A stretch of DNA of 6,223 bases, taken from Nitrosomonadales bacterium. Its GTDB lineage: Bacteria > Pseudomonadota > Gammaproteobacteria > Burkholderiales > Sulfuricellaceae. This document shows positions 5,057 through 6,223 of the stretch, one piece after another (the stretch's first letter is position 1; every line of letters begins with the position of its first letter). The position numbers were made by a program, and so were the translations under genes. The stretch spans positions 813-7,035 of the forward strand of contig PQAG01000057.1 in assembly GCA_003104895.1 (NCBI GenBank). Direction: 5' to 3'. The notes under the pieces were generated by a model. It did no database searches. It saw only the letters and a list, made by a program, of their open reading frames with translations, and was not told where the DNA came from.

Positions 5057-6223
5057 TCAGACTGGTATCTGGTACTGATCCTCGAGCAGCCTGGCCTGCG
5101 CCGCCGCCAGCCGCGCGATCGGCACGCGCGGGCCGGAGCATGACACGTAGCTCAGCCCGATGTGGTGGCAGAAATGGATCGAGCCGGGGTGTCCGCCGTG
5201 TTCGCCGCAGATGCCCACCTTCAGTTCCGGCCGGGTCTTGCGCCCGTTGTCCACCGCCATTTTCATCAGTTGCCCGACGCCCTTGATGTCCAGCACCTCG
5301 AACGGGTTGTCCTGCAGGATGCCGGTTTCGTTGTAGGCGGGCAGGAATTTGTTTTCCGCGTCCTCGCGGCTGAAGGAGAAGGTGGCCTGGGTGAGGTCGT
5401 TGGTGCCGAAGGAGAAGAATTCGGCGGTTTCCGCCATGCGGCCGGCGCGCAGGCAGCCGCGCACCACTTCCATCATGGAGCCGAACTTGAATTTCACGTT
5501 GATGCCGTGGGTCAGCTCCACCAGCTTGTGGATGCGCTCGACGTAGCTGTGGATGCGCGTCAGTTCCTCCACCGTGGCGACCTGCGGCACCATGATTTCG
5601 GGGTGGATCTCGATGCCTTCCCGCGCGCACAGGGCGGCGGCTTCAAGAATCGCCTGGATCTGCATCGAGTAGATTTCGGGGTAGGTGATCCCCAGACGCA
5701 CGCCGCGGTGCCCCAGCATGGGGTTGACCTCGGCCAGGGAGCGCACTTTTTTCAGGATTTTTTCCTTCTTGCTGATCACATCCTCTTCCAGATGCGATGA
5801 TTTGAAGGTAGTCAGGCCGCCCATCAGCTTGGTCAGGCCGTCGGCATATTGCTGGTAGAGCTTGGGATTGAGCAGTTTCAGGGTTTCCGGCAGCTCTTCC
5901 AGCCCGTTGATGGTGTCGCTCAGCTGGTGCAGGTGGGCGATTTCCAGCTCGAGCTGCGCCGCAGTGGGCAGGAATTCGTGCATCGGCGGGTCGAGCAGGC
6001 GGATGGTCACCGGCAGCCCCTTCATGGCCTTGAATATGCCGGTGAAATCGGAGCGCTGTATCGGCAGCAGGCGGTCGAGCGCAGCCTGGCGCTGCTCCGG
6101 GGTTTCCGCCAGGATCATTTCCTGCACGATGGGCAGGCGGTCGGTGCCGTTGAACATGCGCTCGGTGCGGCACAGGCCGATCCCCATGGCGCCGAACTCG
6201 CGCGCCCTGGCGGCGGATTCCGG
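5057..6223 (-). CDS. ppdK: Pyruvate phosphate dikinase, C-terminal part (partial)
   Basis: The minus-strand frame runs from the right edge to TGA at 5059-5057, giving 388 visible residues of a protein normally near 900; the N-terminal ATP-grasp and phospho-His domains are outside. The enzyme interconverts pyruvate, ATP and phosphate with PEP, AMP and pyrophosphate. The visible part is the PEP/pyruvate-binding TIM barrel: FGAMGIGLCRTERMF at the edge (an internal ATG at 6187 is not the start), GLPVTIRLLDPP, MLGHRGVRLG, EIMVP, FSFGTNDLTQATFSFSR, CGEHGGHPGS and YVSCSGPRVPIARLAAAQA. CRTERMF and the last motif separate it from PEP synthase. The Cys codon at 5140-5138 is the expected acid/base of the pyruvate site. 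Two spots differ from the sequence I expect: GSMMEVVRG instead of GTMIEVPRA, and SCSGP instead of SCSPF. It converges on the deformylase gene across 43 bp. Confidence 0.93.
   Translation of the reverse strand, partial: PESAARAREFGAMGIGLCRTERMFNGTDRLPIVQEMILAETPEQRQAALDRLLPIQRSDFTGIFKAMKGLPVTIRLLDPPMHEFLPTAAQLELEIAHLHQLSDTINGLEELPETLKLLNPKLYQQYADGLTKLMGGLTTFKSSHLEEDVISKKEKILKKVRSLAEVNPMLGHRGVRLGITYPEIYSMQIQAILEAAALCAREGIEIHPEIMVPQVATVEELTRIHSYVERIHKLVELTHGINVKFKFGSMMEVVRGCLRAGRMAETAEFFSFGTNDLTQATFSFSREDAENKFLPAYNETGILQDNPFEVLDIKGVGQLMKMAVDNGRKTRPELKVGICGEHGGHPGSIHFCHHIGLSYVSCSGPRVPIARLAAAQARLLEDQYQIPV

Noticed and set aside
5162..5800. Plus-strand open frame opposite the dikinase gene
   Set aside because: It is a shadow of the well-supported minus-strand dikinase; it is rich in His/Val/Phe and shows no domain.
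6185..6187. ATG at 6187 as the real start of the dikinase
   Set aside because: The frame stays open to the window edge and the upstream residues (AREFGA) are part of the conserved ARxFGAxGIGLCRTE motif, so this Met is internal.

Overview
The window looks like chromosomal DNA of a GC-rich betaproteobacterium. The wording of the deformylase, the archease/RtcB pair and the acyl-CoA synthetase N-terminus resembles the Nitrosomonadales (Gallionella/Sideroxydans/Sulfuricella-like), but that placement is an inference from protein style, not a search. Base composition and codon use look uniform, and I see no mobile element, tRNA, rRNA or CRISPR.

Layout. On the minus strand, the left edge holds the N-terminus of an ADP-forming acyl-CoA synthetase-type protein (1-230). 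It diverges across a 96-bp intergenic region from a tightly packed plus-strand gene run. The run is: a zinc-dependent histone-deacetylase-family enzyme (327-1250), archease (1247-1654), the RNA ligase RtcB (1715-3148), a hypoxanthine-guanine phosphoribosyltransferase (3177-3722), a methylthioinosine/methylthioadenosine phosphorylase (3732-4490) and a peptide deformylase (about 4480-5013). Two junctions overlap and the other gaps are 60 bp or less, so the six genes could form one operon. A small hairpin with a T-tract follows the deformylase. On the minus strand, the C-terminal part of pyruvate phosphate dikinase (5057-6223) converges on it and runs off the right edge.

How the genes may work together. 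Archease is the activator of RtcB, so these two are a clear RNA-ligation unit. The phosphorylase carries Asn where adenine-specific MTA phosphorylases have Asp, which suggests it releases hypoxanthine from methylthioinosine. The phosphoribosyltransferase next to it would turn that hypoxanthine into IMP, making a two-step salvage unit. The deacetylase is divergent from a protein that may belong to the Pat-type family (acyl-CoA synthetase fused to a GNAT acetyltransferase), so the pair could be the writer and eraser of lysine acetylation, by analogy with the Bacillus acuA/acuC system.

The two most distinctive non-coding signals are a perfect 14-bp palindrome just upstream of the deacetylase start and a degenerate 7-bp tandem repeat that fills the archease-rtcB gap and runs into the rtcB start codon. 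I found no convincing undescribed system. The genes belong to known families, and the interest lies in their grouping and in these non-coding elements.
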